In this document: one piece after another, positions 25,643 to 34,811 of the stretch
How positions within the stretch are numbered: position 1 is the stretch's first letter
Layout: every line of letters begins with the position of its first letter
DNA from: Echinicola pacifica DSM 19836
GTDB taxonomy: Bacteria; Bacteroidota; Bacteroidia; Cytophagales; Cyclobacteriaceae
Length of the DNA stretch: 64,000 bases
Direction: 5' to 3'
NCBI RefSeq assembly: GCF_000373245.1
Contig: NZ_KB890738.1
Location: 1-64,000 of the forward strand
Translations under genes and position numbers: made by a program
The notes under the pieces: generated by a model
Database searches by the model: none
The model's input: only the letters and a program-made list of their open reading frames with translations
Told to the model about the DNA's origin: nothing

Positions 25643-27442
25643 ATGAAAAATAAGCCTCCCATTATCAACTGTCACACGCACGTATTTACAGCGGACTCGG
25701 TCCCTCCCTACCTTGCAAAAACCATCGTGCCTTTAAAGCTTTGGTTTTTTCTCCACTTAGGCTTTTTTGTGAAAATTACTAGGTGGTGGTTCAGGTCTAG
25801 TTTTAGCCCTTACAAATGGCCCTACCAGAGTTGGTATCGCAAATTGCGCCATATTTTATACCAGCTACGCACCGCAATGATCCGGTATTTTATTTGGCAA
25901 CTGGTAAAAACCATTTTTGGAGTGATTATCGTTGCTTCGATATTTCATATAACCTATAAAGGAACCATTCAGCCTTGGTTAATTAAAGAATGTATTTCCA
26001 CGGCATGGGCTGATGGGATCCATACTTTTCTTACCAATCACGGAATACTGATCGTAGTAGATAATTGGTGGATTAAAGGCTTATTACTTATAATTCTGCT
26101 CTTATTTTTCCCAAGTGGGAGAAACCTGCTCCTATTTTTATTGAAGAAGTTCTCAGGATTATTGCAAATGCTTCCAGGCAAAAGCACAATGGGGATTATC
26201 AGTCGCTATGTGAATATCCTGCGTTTTGCTCAATACAAGCATCAGAAAGACATCTTCTCAAAGTTGATCAACCAATACCCTCCAGGAACTCAAATGATTG
26301 TTTTGCCCATGGATATGAAGTTTATGGATGCCGGAGAGCCCAAGAAACCTTTTGAGCAACAGATGTCGGAGCTCTACGAGCTCAAAAAAAGACGTTCACA
26401 GCAGATCCATCCTTTTTTGTTCGTAGATCCCAGAAGGGAATCCGCCGGAAACAAAGCATTTTTCAATTACACGATCGAAGGCAGTAAGGTGGTATTGGAT
26501 AATGATTGTTTTATCAAAGAATACATGGAGGACAAGGCGTTCGCAGGATTCAAAATCTACCCTGCACTGGGGTATTACCCATTTGACGAAGCTTTATTAC
26601 CCTTGTGGAAGTATGCCGCGGACAATGGCATCCCCATTATGACACATTGTATCCGTGGTGTGATTTACTATAGGGGGCCAAAGAAAAAGGAATGGGACGA
26701 ACATCCGGTCTTTGAACAAAACATGAATTCTCAGGATGACAAGTCAAAAAAATATAAGCCCTTGCATTTAGAGCAGATTGAAGCCAATGATGTCCAAGAG
26801 ATCTTTACTCACCCTCTTAATTACGCTTGCCTGCTTAAACCCAGCCTTTTGGTTAAGCTGGTAGCTAAAGCAAAAGACGATCGTATCCGTCAGCTATTTG
26901 GCTACGATCCGGAAACCAATACGCTAAAAACAGGCCTTGAGCATTTGAAGATTTGCTTTGGACATTTTGGAGGAGAAGAGGAGTGGGAAAAGTATTTCGA
27001 AAAGGACAGAGACAATTATACTTCTCAAATAATCAGGAAACCCTTCCAGGGAATAGAATTTCAGTCCTACCAAGGAAAAGCTCGAAAGGGCAAACTTGAA
27101 CAAATCTGGCATTCAGTGGATTGGTACTCTATTATTTGCAGTTTGATGCTACAACACGAAAATGTTTACGCTGATATCAGCTATATTCTACACGGTGATG
27201 CGAAGATTCTCCCACTGCTACATTTTTCTCTTGAGAATGAGGTGCTAAAAAAACGTATTCTGTATGGTAGCGATTTCTACGTCGTCAGGAATCATAAATC
27301 GGATAAGAATATGATGGCAGATATGAGAGCACGACTCACCGAGCTGGAGTTTGATCAAATAGCACGCATAAATCCAGTGAGCTATCTTCAACGATCCATA
27401 CCTGGCCATGCCGATATCAACGATTCTACTTTAAATATCTAG
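25643..27442 (+). CDS. Amidohydrolase-superfamily protein with membrane insertion
   Basis: This is a 599-residue protein counted from the ATG at 25643; a GTG three codons earlier is possible. The metal-binding HxH of amidohydrolases is at H11-T-H13 (INCHTHVF), right at the N-terminus. The barrel is then interrupted by about 150 residues containing two or three hydrophobic helices (VKTIFGVIIVASIFHITY about 90-107; GLLLIILLLFFPS about 145-157). It resumes with MIVLPMDMKF, AFAGFKIYPALGYYPFDE, IPIMTHCIRG, CFGHFGGEEEW, VYADISYIL and RILYGSDFYV, which supply the expected His and Asp metal ligands. The reaction is unknown. It should be an inner-membrane-anchored hydrolase. No operon partner is seen. 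Confidence 0.75.
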   Translation: MKNKPPIINCHTHVFTADSVPPYLAKTIVPLKLWFFLHLGFFVKITRWWFRSSFSPYKWPYQSWYRKLRHILYQLRTAMIRYFIWQLVKTIFGVIIVASIFHITYKGTIQPWLIKECISTAWADGIHTFLTNHGILIVVDNWWIKGLLLIILLLFFPSGRNLLLFLLKKFSGLLQMLPGKSTMGIISRYVNILRFAQYKHQKDIFSKLINQYPPGTQMIVLPMDMKFMDAGEPKKPFEQQMSELYELKKRRSQQIHPFLFVDPRRESAGNKAFFNYTIEGSKVVLDNDCFIKEYMEDKAFAGFKIYPALGYYPFDEALLPLWKYAADNGIPIMTHCIRGVIYYRGPKKKEWDEHPVFEQNMNSQDDKSKKYKPLHLEQIEANDVQEIFTHPLNYACLLKPSLLVKLVAKAKDDRIRQLFGYDPETNTLKTGLEHLKICFGHFGGEEEWEKYFEKDRDNYTSQIIRKPFQGIEFQSYQGKARKGKLEQIWHSVDWYSIICSLMLQHENVYADISYILHGDAKILPLLHFSLENEVLKKRILYGSDFYVVRNHKSDKNMMADMRARLTELEFDQIARINPVSYLQRSIPGHADINDSTLNI

Positions 27443-27935
27443 GGAAGCCTCTCTTATCAGATATCATACATTGCTGGTCCGCCCCCGACATGACCAGCCC
27501 TCCACGTACCTGCTTTATGTAGCCCCTAATTTCCATTTCATCATTTTGAATAGCGCCGATTTTGAGGATTCTCATGCCGATTATCCCGGGTCATTCCTCT
27601 AGTTTTAGGAGCTCCACGATGATGTCCAGCTATTTCTATTGAGCCAGTTTTTTTATGCAGAGCAGCAGATGGAGAAAGAGATCAGCAGAAGGCCTTATTG
27701 GAGAAATTTCTACTTCATAAATCACCAAAAGGTTAAAAAAAGGCTGAAACTAATTAAAACAACAAAATTTACTTTTACTCCATTTTGCATTTTTAACTAT
27801 TTTCACCCCTGTTCATTGACCAATTATTAATAATGAAGAAATGCCAACGATTTAAATTATAAAAACCATATTTTTTCAAAATTTTTGGACTAATCATTTG
27901 CTTAATAAAATGTGATGTCTATACCTTTGTGAATT
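27443..27935. other. Intergenic stretch, possibly with a decayed gene fragment
   Basis: No intact gene is supported. On the minus strand around 27430-27640 a frame reads protein-like residues (LDIIVELLKLEE, stop, then MRILKIGAIQNDEMEIRGY...) and ends inside the amidohydrolase stop region. It may be a remnant of a lost gene. The last 40 bp hold the promoter of the next gene. Confidence 0.3.
27898..27929 (+). promoter_or_regulatory. Promoter in front of the small exported protein and efflux genes
   Basis: TTG (27898-27900) and TACCTTTG (27922-27929) are spaced by 21 bp, matching the Bacteroidota promoter consensus. The expected start of transcription is about 27935, at the ATG of the next gene (27936), so that mRNA would be leaderless or nearly so. 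Confidence 0.72.
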
Positions 27936-28340
27936 ATGTCACGAACATTTATCAGGTTATTACTCGCATTTAGTGTGCTTCTTTCGAGCAGCTATGCGTC
28001 GGTATTTGCCCATACTGATCTGGACATAGAGGCGGTGGCGCGACAGGAATTTTCGTCAACTAGTCATCAGCAGCTTCACCCGAATTTTTTTAAGACTAAA
28101 ATCTCCAACTCTCAATCTCTAACCCGGACTCCCTATTCGCTGGAGTCTGATGGAGCGGAGGAAGAGGCCGAAGAACCCAATCCTCATAATTTCCCCAACA
28201 GTCATTGGGGTTTATTTTACGAATGGGCCCTCGCTGGCAAAGTTCAGTGCAGCAAGGACGTATCCGTACAGGCAATAGCATTACCCTATTTATTATTTCC
28301 CGAGAGACGCCACCTTCTTATGGAGGTTTTTTTAATTTGA
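27936..28340 (+). CDS. Small exported protein of unknown function upstream of efflux genes
   Basis: This 134-residue protein has a clear signal peptide (SRTFIRLLLAFSVLLSSSYASVFAH, residues 2-26) and a low-complexity acidic middle (about 70-80, Glu-rich). I do not recognise a family. It may be exported to the periplasm, and it precedes the RND efflux genes by 358 bp on the same strand, so it may share their transcript. A strong promoter lies immediately before the start codon. An alternative reading is that the promoter serves the efflux operon and this frame is part of its leader. Confidence 0.5.
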   Translation: MSRTFIRLLLAFSVLLSSSYASVFAHTDLDIEAVARQEFSSTSHQQLHPNFFKTKISNSQSLTRTPYSLESDGAEEEAEEPNPHNFPNSHWGLFYEWALAGKVQCSKDVSVQAIALPYLLFPERRHLLMEVFLI

Positions 28341-28698
28341 TATTATTTCGGGGGCATTAAGAGCCACTTTCTCCTTCCTATTTTTGACCCATGCTATGGT
28401 ATTTTCACTCATTTTGTGGGGAAGCGCAGGGTTTTCATCATGAAAAACCTACGATTATTCCCCAAAGGAGTTAGCGATAGCTGAACCCAGTTGGTCGGAT
28501 CAATTCGTATGATCCTGTGAAAGGAAGCATTCCAGAGAGTCCAGTTTTTATTCCCCCATCACTGCGCGAGTCCAGTATCAGGCAGACAATCAAGGAAAAT
28601 CTTGTTTCGTCTACACCCATTCACCTGATGAAGGCTCAGCTTTTTACGCCCAAAATAAAACTTCCGAATATTACTCTAAAAACAAATTAGTTGAATCT
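28341..28698. other. Gap before the efflux operon with an interrupted open frame
   Basis: From 28391 to 28690 one forward frame is open except for two nearby stop codons at about 28472 and 28478. The later part (28481-28690) reads 69 codons without a start. It may be a decayed gene or chance. A short AT-rich hairpin (GGTTTTCAT/ATGAAAAACC) lies near 28430-28450. No clear promoter for the adaptor gene was found here. Confidence 0.3.
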
Positions 28699-29787
28699 AT
28701 GAAAAGATTAATCATGTCACTGGTGAGCCTATGCGCCATCAGCTATCTGGCATCCTGCACCAGCCATGGAGAAGAGCACAAAGAGGAGCATGCCTCCCTT
28801 CCTGTCACCACACCAATGATCAAAGACACTACGCTCGTGGATGAATATGTATGTCAAATCCATTCCATCAGCCATATAGAGCTGCGTGCGCAAGAGAGAG
28901 GCTACTTAGAAGACATTTATGTGGACGAGGGTCAATTTGTAAAGAAAGGGCAGCTTTTATTCAGGATCATGCCCAAGCTATATGAAGCAGAGCTTCAAAA
29001 AGCAAAGGCGGAAGCCAGTTTTGCAGAGATCGAGTACCAAAACACCAAAACTTTGGCCGACCAAAATGTGGTGGCTCCCAATGAGCTCGCGATGGCCAAG
29101 GCAAAGCTAGAAAAAGCCAATGCAGAAGTGGCCCTTGCTGATGCCCACCTGCAATTCACCCAAATCCGAGCGCCTTTTGATGGGATCATCGATAGATTTC
29201 ACGTGAGACTGGGGAGCTTGCTAGATGAGGGAGAGCTGCTGACGAGTCTTTCGGACAATAGCAAAATGTGGGTGTACTATAACGTCCCTGAGGCAGAATA
29301 CCTCGATTACCAAACGAATATAAATACTAACGAAGGCACCTCAGTAAAGCTTCTGATGGCAAATAACAAGGTATTTGATCAGGAAGGCGTGGTGGAAACC
29401 ATCGAGGCAGATTTCAATAATGAAACTGGAAACATCCCTTTCAGAGCCACATTCCCTAATCCAAACGGGCTACTCAGACATGGGGGCACGGGCAATATCC
29501 GCATGGGAATCCCCGTAAAAAACGCTATGATCATCCCTCAGAAGGCCACTTTTGAGGTGCTAGACAAGAACTATGTGTATGTGGTGGGAGATGATCATAT
29601 TATTCATTCCCGACCGATCACCATTGAAGCGGAGCTTCCACATATCTATATCGTAAGCGCAGGGCTGGAAAAAGACGACAAAATTCTGTTGGATGGCCTA
29701 AGGCTGGTAAGAGAAAATGACAAGATCACCTATGATATGGTATCTCCGGAAAAAGCACTTTCGGAGTTGACCTTATATGCCGAATAA
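28699..29787 (+). CDS. RND efflux periplasmic adaptor (membrane fusion protein)
   Basis: This 362-residue lipoprotein (lipobox LASCTSHG, Cys at about 20) is the AcrA/MexE-type adaptor of a drug or toxic-compound efflux pump. After the lipoyl half-motif (RAQERGYLEDIYVDEGQFVKKGQLLFRI) comes an alpha-hairpin (about 95-145, KAKAEASFAEIEYQNTKTLA). The second lipoyl half (LQFTQIRAPFDGIIDRFHV) and the beta-barrel domain follow. It is the first of three efflux genes; the pump gene starts 24 bp after its stop. The complex spans both membranes together with the next two products. The substrate cannot be read from sequence. Confidence 0.93.
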   Translation: MKRLIMSLVSLCAISYLASCTSHGEEHKEEHASLPVTTPMIKDTTLVDEYVCQIHSISHIELRAQERGYLEDIYVDEGQFVKKGQLLFRIMPKLYEAELQKAKAEASFAEIEYQNTKTLADQNVVAPNELAMAKAKLEKANAEVALADAHLQFTQIRAPFDGIIDRFHVRLGSLLDEGELLTSLSDNSKMWVYYNVPEAEYLDYQTNINTNEGTSVKLLMANNKVFDQEGVVETIEADFNNETGNIPFRATFPNPNGLLRHGGTGNIRMGIPVKNAMIIPQKATFEVLDKNYVYVVGDDHIIHSRPITIEAELPHIYIVSAGLEKDDKILLDGLRLVRENDKITYDMVSPEKALSELTLYAE

Positions 29788-29811
29788 TCCACTATTAAAA
29801 AAACAGAAGCA

Positions 29812-32800
29812 ATGTTTCAAAAATTCATTAAGCGGCCTGTATTTGCGATAGTCATTTCGGTCATTATAGTATTTGTGGGAGCGCTATCGATCATGCAGCT
29901 CCCCATATCCCAATTCCCACAGATAGCGCCGACCACGGTCAATATATTCATTGCCTATCCCGGCGCGAGTGCGGATGTATTGGTAAAGTCCACGCTGGTG
30001 ACCCTCGAAAACTCCATCAATGGGGTGCAGGGCATGAGGTATATGGCCACTGACGCCACCAGTGCTGGTGAGGCCACCTTACGGGTGATCTTTGACCCCG
30101 GCACAGATCCAAACGAAGCTGTGATCAGGGTAAAAACCCGGGTGGATCAGGTCATGCCCCTACTCCCCGAGCTGGTGCAAAGGGAAGGTGTCGTGATCAC
30201 CCCCATCCAGCCCAGTATGTTGATGTATGTCAACCTCTACTCTACCGACAAGAATATGGATGAGAAATTCCTGTACAACTATGCCGATGTGAAGATGATC
30301 CCAGAGATCAACCGGATCAAGGGTGTCGCCAGAGCACAGATTCTCGGAAGCAGAAAATACGCCATGCGGGTATGGCTAAATCCCGACAGAATGCGTGCTT
30401 ATAATATCTCCATCGACGAGGTAATGGAAGCCATGCAAGAGCAAAGTATCGTGGGCCGCCCCGGACGTCTGGGAAGAAGCTCAGGAATGGAAGCCCAGTC
30501 ACTGGAGTATGTATTGACCTATAAGGGGCGATTTAACGAACCTGCCGAATACGAAAATATCATCATCAGAGCCAATGCTGAGGGGGAAAGCATCCACCTC
30601 AGAGACATCGGTAAGGTGGAGCTGGGAAGTGAATTCTTTGATATCTACTCCAACCTAGACGGCAAGCCCTCTGCCGCCATCGTGCTGAAGCAGAACTATG
30701 GAAGTAATGCCAGTGATGTAATCGCAGAGGTGAAAGCCAAAGTGGAAGAGATGAAGGCAGACTTCCCTCCAGGCATAGAATACAATATCAGCTATGACGT
30801 ATCAAAATTCCTGGATGCCTCCATCGAGCAGGTAATCCACACCCTCCGGGATGCCTTCATATTGGTAGCATTGGTGGTATTTATCTTCTTAGGTGATTGG
30901 AGATCCACCTTGATTCCGATTTTGGCGGTTCCTGTATCGCTGATCGGCGCCTTCTTTGTGATCCAGTTTTTTGGGCTGTCCATTAACCTGGTCACGCTGT
31001 TTGCCCTGGTGCTGGCGATCGGGATTGTGGTGGATGATGCCATAGTGGTGGTCGAGGCCGTCCATGCCAAAATGGAGGAATTCCCCCATCTGAGCCCTTA
31101 CCAAGCGGTGAAGCGAGTGTTGGGCGAAATTAGTGGAGCCATCATCGCCATCACCATGGTCATGGTTTCGGTATTCCTGCCAATTTCCTTTATGTCCGGC
31201 CCGGTGGGGACCTTTTACCGTCAGTTTTCCATCACCATGGCCAGTGCCATCGTGATATCGGCGGTGATAGCCCTTACGCTGACCCCGGTGCTCTGTGCCA
31301 TGTTACTAAAAAATAACCATGGAAAAGCAAAAAAATCCAACCTCCTCACCAAGAGTCTGGACACATTCAATGGGGCCTTTGACCGGCTTACAGGCAAATA
31401 TGTAGGATTGCTGAAAAATATCGTAAGCAGAAGATGGCTGACCTTCGGAATATTATTGGCCTTTGGGGTCGGGATTTTCTTTGAAAGCCAGATCCTTCCA
31501 TCCGGATTTATCCCAAGTGAAGATCAAGGCACCATCTATGCCATCATCCAGACCCCTCCGGGTGCGACCCTGGAGAGAACCAATCAGGTATCCCATAAGC
31601 TGCAAAAAATCTGTGAGGAAATAGAAGGAGTCGAGTCCGTATCCTCCCTGGCGGGCTATGAGATCATGACGGAAGGTCGAGGTTCCAACGCCGGTACCTG
31701 TCTGATCAACCTGAAACCCTGGTCTGAAAGAGAGCATTCCGTCAAAGAAATTATGGAAGAACTCGAAGAAGAGTCCAAAGGTCTCGGCGCCATCGTAGAG
31801 TTCTTTGAGCCGCCAGCCATCCCAGGCTTTGGTTCCTCCGGAGGTTTCTCCCTCCGTCTGCTGGACAAGACCACGACGACAGACTATCAGGACTTCGATA
31901 AGATCAACCAGCAATTCATGGATGACCTCAGCAAAAGAGAAGAGCTGACAGGTCTCTTCACCTTCTTTGCGGCAAACTACCCGCAGTACGAACTGGAGAT
32001 AGACAACGAGCTAGCCATGCAAAAAGGGGTATCGATCGGCAAAGCCATGGAAAACCTCAACATCCTGATCGGTAGTACCTATGAGCAGGGTTTCATCAAA
32101 TTCGGCAGGTTCTTCAAGGTATATGTGCAGTCGGACCCCAAATTTAGAAGGCTTCCATCGGATGTGATGAACCTATACGTGAAAAATGATCATGGGGAGA
32201 TGGTTCCCTATTCAGCCTTCATGAAACTGATAAAAACCCAGGGGCCGAATGAGGTGACCCGTTTCAATATGTATAATTCCTCGGCCATTCGAGGGCTTCC
32301 TGCGAAGGGATACACCACTGCCGATGCCATCCAGGCCGTCCGGGAGGTGGCAGCGCAGACGCTGTCCAAGGATTATGATATTGCCTGGGAAGGCCTGTCC
32401 TATGACGAGTCCAACCGCGGCAATGAATCCTTATATGTATTCCTGGTGGTATTGGTGTTTGTTTATTTTGTTTTAGCTGCGCAATATGAAAGCTTCATTA
32501 TCCCACTGGCAGTGGTTACCTCCTTGCCTGTAGGGGTATTTGGTTCCTTCCTATTACTGAAACTTATGGGGCTGGATAATGATATCTATGCTCAGATAGG
32601 CCTGATCATGCTAATAGGATTGCTGGGCAAAAACGCCGTGTTGATCGTAGAGTTTGCGGTGCAAAAAAGGCAGCAAGGCTCCACTATTCTCCAAGCTGCG
32701 ATCGAGGGTGCCAAAGTGAGGTTCCGGCCTATTCTGATGACCTCGTTTGCCTTCATAGCTGGGCTAATTCCATTGATTCTTGCCACAGGAGCGGGTGCCA

Positions 32801-32976
32801 TTGGAAACCGCACCATTGGGGCTTCGGCCTTAGGAGGAATGCTCTTTGGGACCATCTTTGGGGTCATCATTGTGCCTGGTCTCTATTATATTTTTGGCAA
32901 GATGGCCGATGGCAGGCACCTAATCCAGAATGAAGACGAAGTTCCACTAACTGAAGATTATGATCATCATGCTTAA
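29812..32976 (+). CDS. RND efflux pump, inner-membrane subunit (HAE1 family)
   Basis: This 1054-residue protein of AcrB length uses proton flow to extrude hydrophobic compounds. It has the single N-terminal helix (VFAIVISVIIVFVGALSIMQLPIS), two large periplasmic loops and two bundles of membrane helices. The proton-relay Asp pair in helix 4 is visible in GIVVDDAIVVVE (about residue 400), and the FNMYNSSAIRGLPAKGY and LVVLVFVYFVLAAQYES segments are typical of the hydrophobe/amphiphile efflux-1 group. It lies between the adaptor gene and the outer-membrane channel gene, overlapping the latter by 17 bp, which indicates one transcript. Confidence 0.96.
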   Translation: MFQKFIKRPVFAIVISVIIVFVGALSIMQLPISQFPQIAPTTVNIFIAYPGASADVLVKSTLVTLENSINGVQGMRYMATDATSAGEATLRVIFDPGTDPNEAVIRVKTRVDQVMPLLPELVQREGVVITPIQPSMLMYVNLYSTDKNMDEKFLYNYADVKMIPEINRIKGVARAQILGSRKYAMRVWLNPDRMRAYNISIDEVMEAMQEQSIVGRPGRLGRSSGMEAQSLEYVLTYKGRFNEPAEYENIIIRANAEGESIHLRDIGKVELGSEFFDIYSNLDGKPSAAIVLKQNYGSNASDVIAEVKAKVEEMKADFPPGIEYNISYDVSKFLDASIEQVIHTLRDAFILVALVVFIFLGDWRSTLIPILAVPVSLIGAFFVIQFFGLSINLVTLFALVLAIGIVVDDAIVVVEAVHAKMEEFPHLSPYQAVKRVLGEISGAIIAITMVMVSVFLPISFMSGPVGTFYRQFSITMASAIVISAVIALTLTPVLCAMLLKNNHGKAKKSNLLTKSLDTFNGAFDRLTGKYVGLLKNIVSRRWLTFGILLAFGVGIFFESQILPSGFIPSEDQGTIYAIIQTPPGATLERTNQVSHKLQKICEEIEGVESVSSLAGYEIMTEGRGSNAGTCLINLKPWSEREHSVKEIMEELEEESKGLGAIVEFFEPPAIPGFGSSGGFSLRLLDKTTTTDYQDFDKINQQFMDDLSKREELTGLFTFFAANYPQYELEIDNELAMQKGVSIGKAMENLNILIGSTYEQGFIKFGRFFKVYVQSDPKFRRLPSDVMNLYVKNDHGEMVPYSAFMKLIKTQGPNEVTRFNMYNSSAIRGLPAKGYTTADAIQAVREVAAQTLSKDYDIAWEGLSYDESNRGNESLYVFLVVLVFVYFVLAAQYESFIIPLAVVTSLPVGVFGSFLLLKLMGLDNDIYAQIGLIMLIGLLGKNAVLIVEFAVQKRQQGSTILQAAIEGAKVRFRPILMTSFAFIAGLIPLILATGAGAIGNRTIGASALGGMLFGTIFGVIIVPGLYYIFGKMADGRHLIQNEDEVPLTEDYDHHA

Positions 32977-34402
32977 AAAAATAATAAATATAAGTTTAGT
33001 CCTGCTGATCTTCACCCTGATGATGAGCTCCTGCATGACGCCATCGGTAGTAGAAAAGACTGCCAATACCGCTGTTCCGGACAGTTTTGACAGCTCGCTG
33101 GACAGCATCAATTCCGCTTCTATAAAATGGAAGGAGTTCTTTGAAGATCCCTACTTAAGGGCCTTGATCGACACTGCCTTGCAGAACAATCAGGAGCTGA
33201 ATATCACCTTACAGGAAATTCGCGTAGCGCAAAATGAGATCCAAGCAAAAAAGGGAGAATACCTCCCCTATGTGGATTTCAAGGCAGGTGCCGGAATGGA
33301 TAAGGTAGGAAGATATACCAGCCGTGGGGCCAGCGAAGCCACCACCGACATCAAGCCCGGCAAGGAGATGCCCGACCCAGTGCCGGACTATATGTTTGGG
33401 GCTTTTGCCAACTGGGAGGTGGACGTGTGGAATAAGCTCCATAATGCCAAAAAAGCTGCCGTCGCCCGCTACCTTTCCTCGGTGGAGGGAAAGAACTTCA
33501 TGGTCACCAATTTGATTGCGGAAATAGCCAACTCCTATTACGAGCTGTTGGCGCTAGACAACCAGCTGGCTATCGTGAAGCGCAATATCAATATCCAAAG
33601 TGATGCATTGAGGATCGTACGTCTCCAGAAGGATGCGGCAAGGGTTACCGAGCTGGCCGTTCGGAAATTCGAGGCGGAAGTCTATCATACCCGTAGCTTG
33701 CAGTTCGATATTCAGCAGGAAATCACTCAAGTCGAGAATAAGATCAATTACCTCGTGGGAAGGTATCCTCAGCCGATTGCAAGGAATGCAGATGGCTTCA
33801 TGGATAGGATGCCTCAGCAAGTAAAACAGGGCATCCCCTCGCAGCTACTCGCCAACAGACCCGATATTCGGCAGGCAGAAATGGAGCTTGACGCGGCAAA
33901 ACTCGACGTGAAGGTGGCTAAGGCAAGGTTTTACCCTTCTATAGGCATCAGTGCTGGAATAGGTTTTCAGGCGTTTAACCCCTCCTACCTTATCCAAACT
34001 CCCGAGTCACTGCTGTATTCGCTAGCCGGTGACCTCACCGCGCCGCTGATCAACAGGAAGGAAATCAAGGCCACCTATAAAAGTGCCAATTCCAAGCAAA
34101 TCCAAGCCGTCTATAAATACGAGCAGACTATCCTCAATGCCTATGTGGAAGTCGCCAATCAGCTGGCAATCATCAATAATCTGGAGCAAAGCTACGGGCT
34201 AAAAGCCCAGGAAGTCCAGGCCTTGACCGAGTCCATCTCCATTTCCGGAGATTTGTTCAAATCGGCAAGAGCAGATTATATGGAAGTCCTGCTGACCCAA
34301 AGGGATGCGCTGGAAGCTAAATTTGATCTTGTAGAAACCAAAATGCAGCAGATGAGTGCATTTATCAATATGTACCAGGCCCTCGGAGGAGGCTGGGAAT
34401 AA
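32960..34402 (+). CDS. Efflux outer-membrane channel (TolC/NodT family lipoprotein)
   Basis: This 480-residue outer-membrane factor completes the tripartite pump. A lipobox in LMMSSCMTPS predicts an acylated Cys, as in NodT/OprM-type channels. Two repeats of long coiled-coil helices with short strand segments follow (for example PSQLLANRPDIRQAEMELDAAK, which matches the family signature). The start overlaps the pump gene; the ATG at 32969 (MLKKIINISL) is an alternative and gives a more usual signal peptide. A strong terminator lies 57 bp downstream. Confidence 0.93.
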   Translation: MIIMLKKIINISLVLLIFTLMMSSCMTPSVVEKTANTAVPDSFDSSLDSINSASIKWKEFFEDPYLRALIDTALQNNQELNITLQEIRVAQNEIQAKKGEYLPYVDFKAGAGMDKVGRYTSRGASEATTDIKPGKEMPDPVPDYMFGAFANWEVDVWNKLHNAKKAAVARYLSSVEGKNFMVTNLIAEIANSYYELLALDNQLAIVKRNINIQSDALRIVRLQKDAARVTELAVRKFEAEVYHTRSLQFDIQQEITQVENKINYLVGRYPQPIARNADGFMDRMPQQVKQGIPSQLLANRPDIRQAEMELDAAKLDVKVAKARFYPSIGISAGIGFQAFNPSYLIQTPESLLYSLAGDLTAPLINRKEIKATYKSANSKQIQAVYKYEQTILNAYVEVANQLAIINNLEQSYGLKAQEVQALTESISISGDLFKSARADYMEVLLTQRDALEAKFDLVETKMQQMSAFINMYQALGGGWE

Positions 34403-34458
34403 GATTTTATAATAGACCTACTTAAAGGGTAAAGATCTACTTTGCCAAAAACAAAAAA

Positions 34459-34490
34459 GCCTTCAACAATTTGTTGGAGGCCTTTTTTTT
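34459..34490 (+). terminator. Terminator of the efflux operon
   Basis: GCCTTCAAC (34459-34467) and GTTGGAGGC (34473-34481) pair over 9 positions with one G-U, preceded by A-run and followed by eight T. Of the remaining 34491-34811 stretch only a possible -7 element (34757-34764) stands out. Confidence 0.85.
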
Positions 34491-34756
34491 CTCTTTAAAA
34501 ATCCTGTAAGGCCTATTCTATACGGGTCCTTCTGAGCACGATTTTATCGCTATTATTAAGAAGAAATCGTTTAATGGGTATTTTTTATTTGTCAGTCAAA
34601 AACAAAACTCCACAATCACCAAAATGCTATACTGAGCAGTAGTACCGCTGGTGAAGCCAATAAAGTAATTTCAATTCCTATCGGCAGGATACTGTTAAAT
34701 TAGTTCGGTAAATCACCATTTATCACTATCTGTTTAGAGGATAATTCCCTGCTGAT

Positions 34757-34764
34757 TATATTTG
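34757..34764 (+). promoter_or_regulatory. Candidate -7 element of the amide hydrolase gene
   Basis: TATATTTG matches TAnnTTTG and lies 47 bp before the start codon. No TTG is found at the expected -33 position, so the call is weak. Confidence 0.35.
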
Positions 34765-34811
34765 ATTTTCATCTTATTTACGAAAGTCAGGAAACGCAAT
34801 CCCTACCAGTC

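Noticed and set aside
27639-27830. Possible 63-residue protein between amidohydrolase and small exported gene
   Set aside because: It starts with TTG, has low-complexity Lys/Phe-rich residues in AT-rich DNA, and no promoter or family match.
27810-27830. TTGACCAATTATT resembling half of the GntR palindrome
   Set aside because: The left arm is missing and no related gene is adjacent, so it is probably chance.
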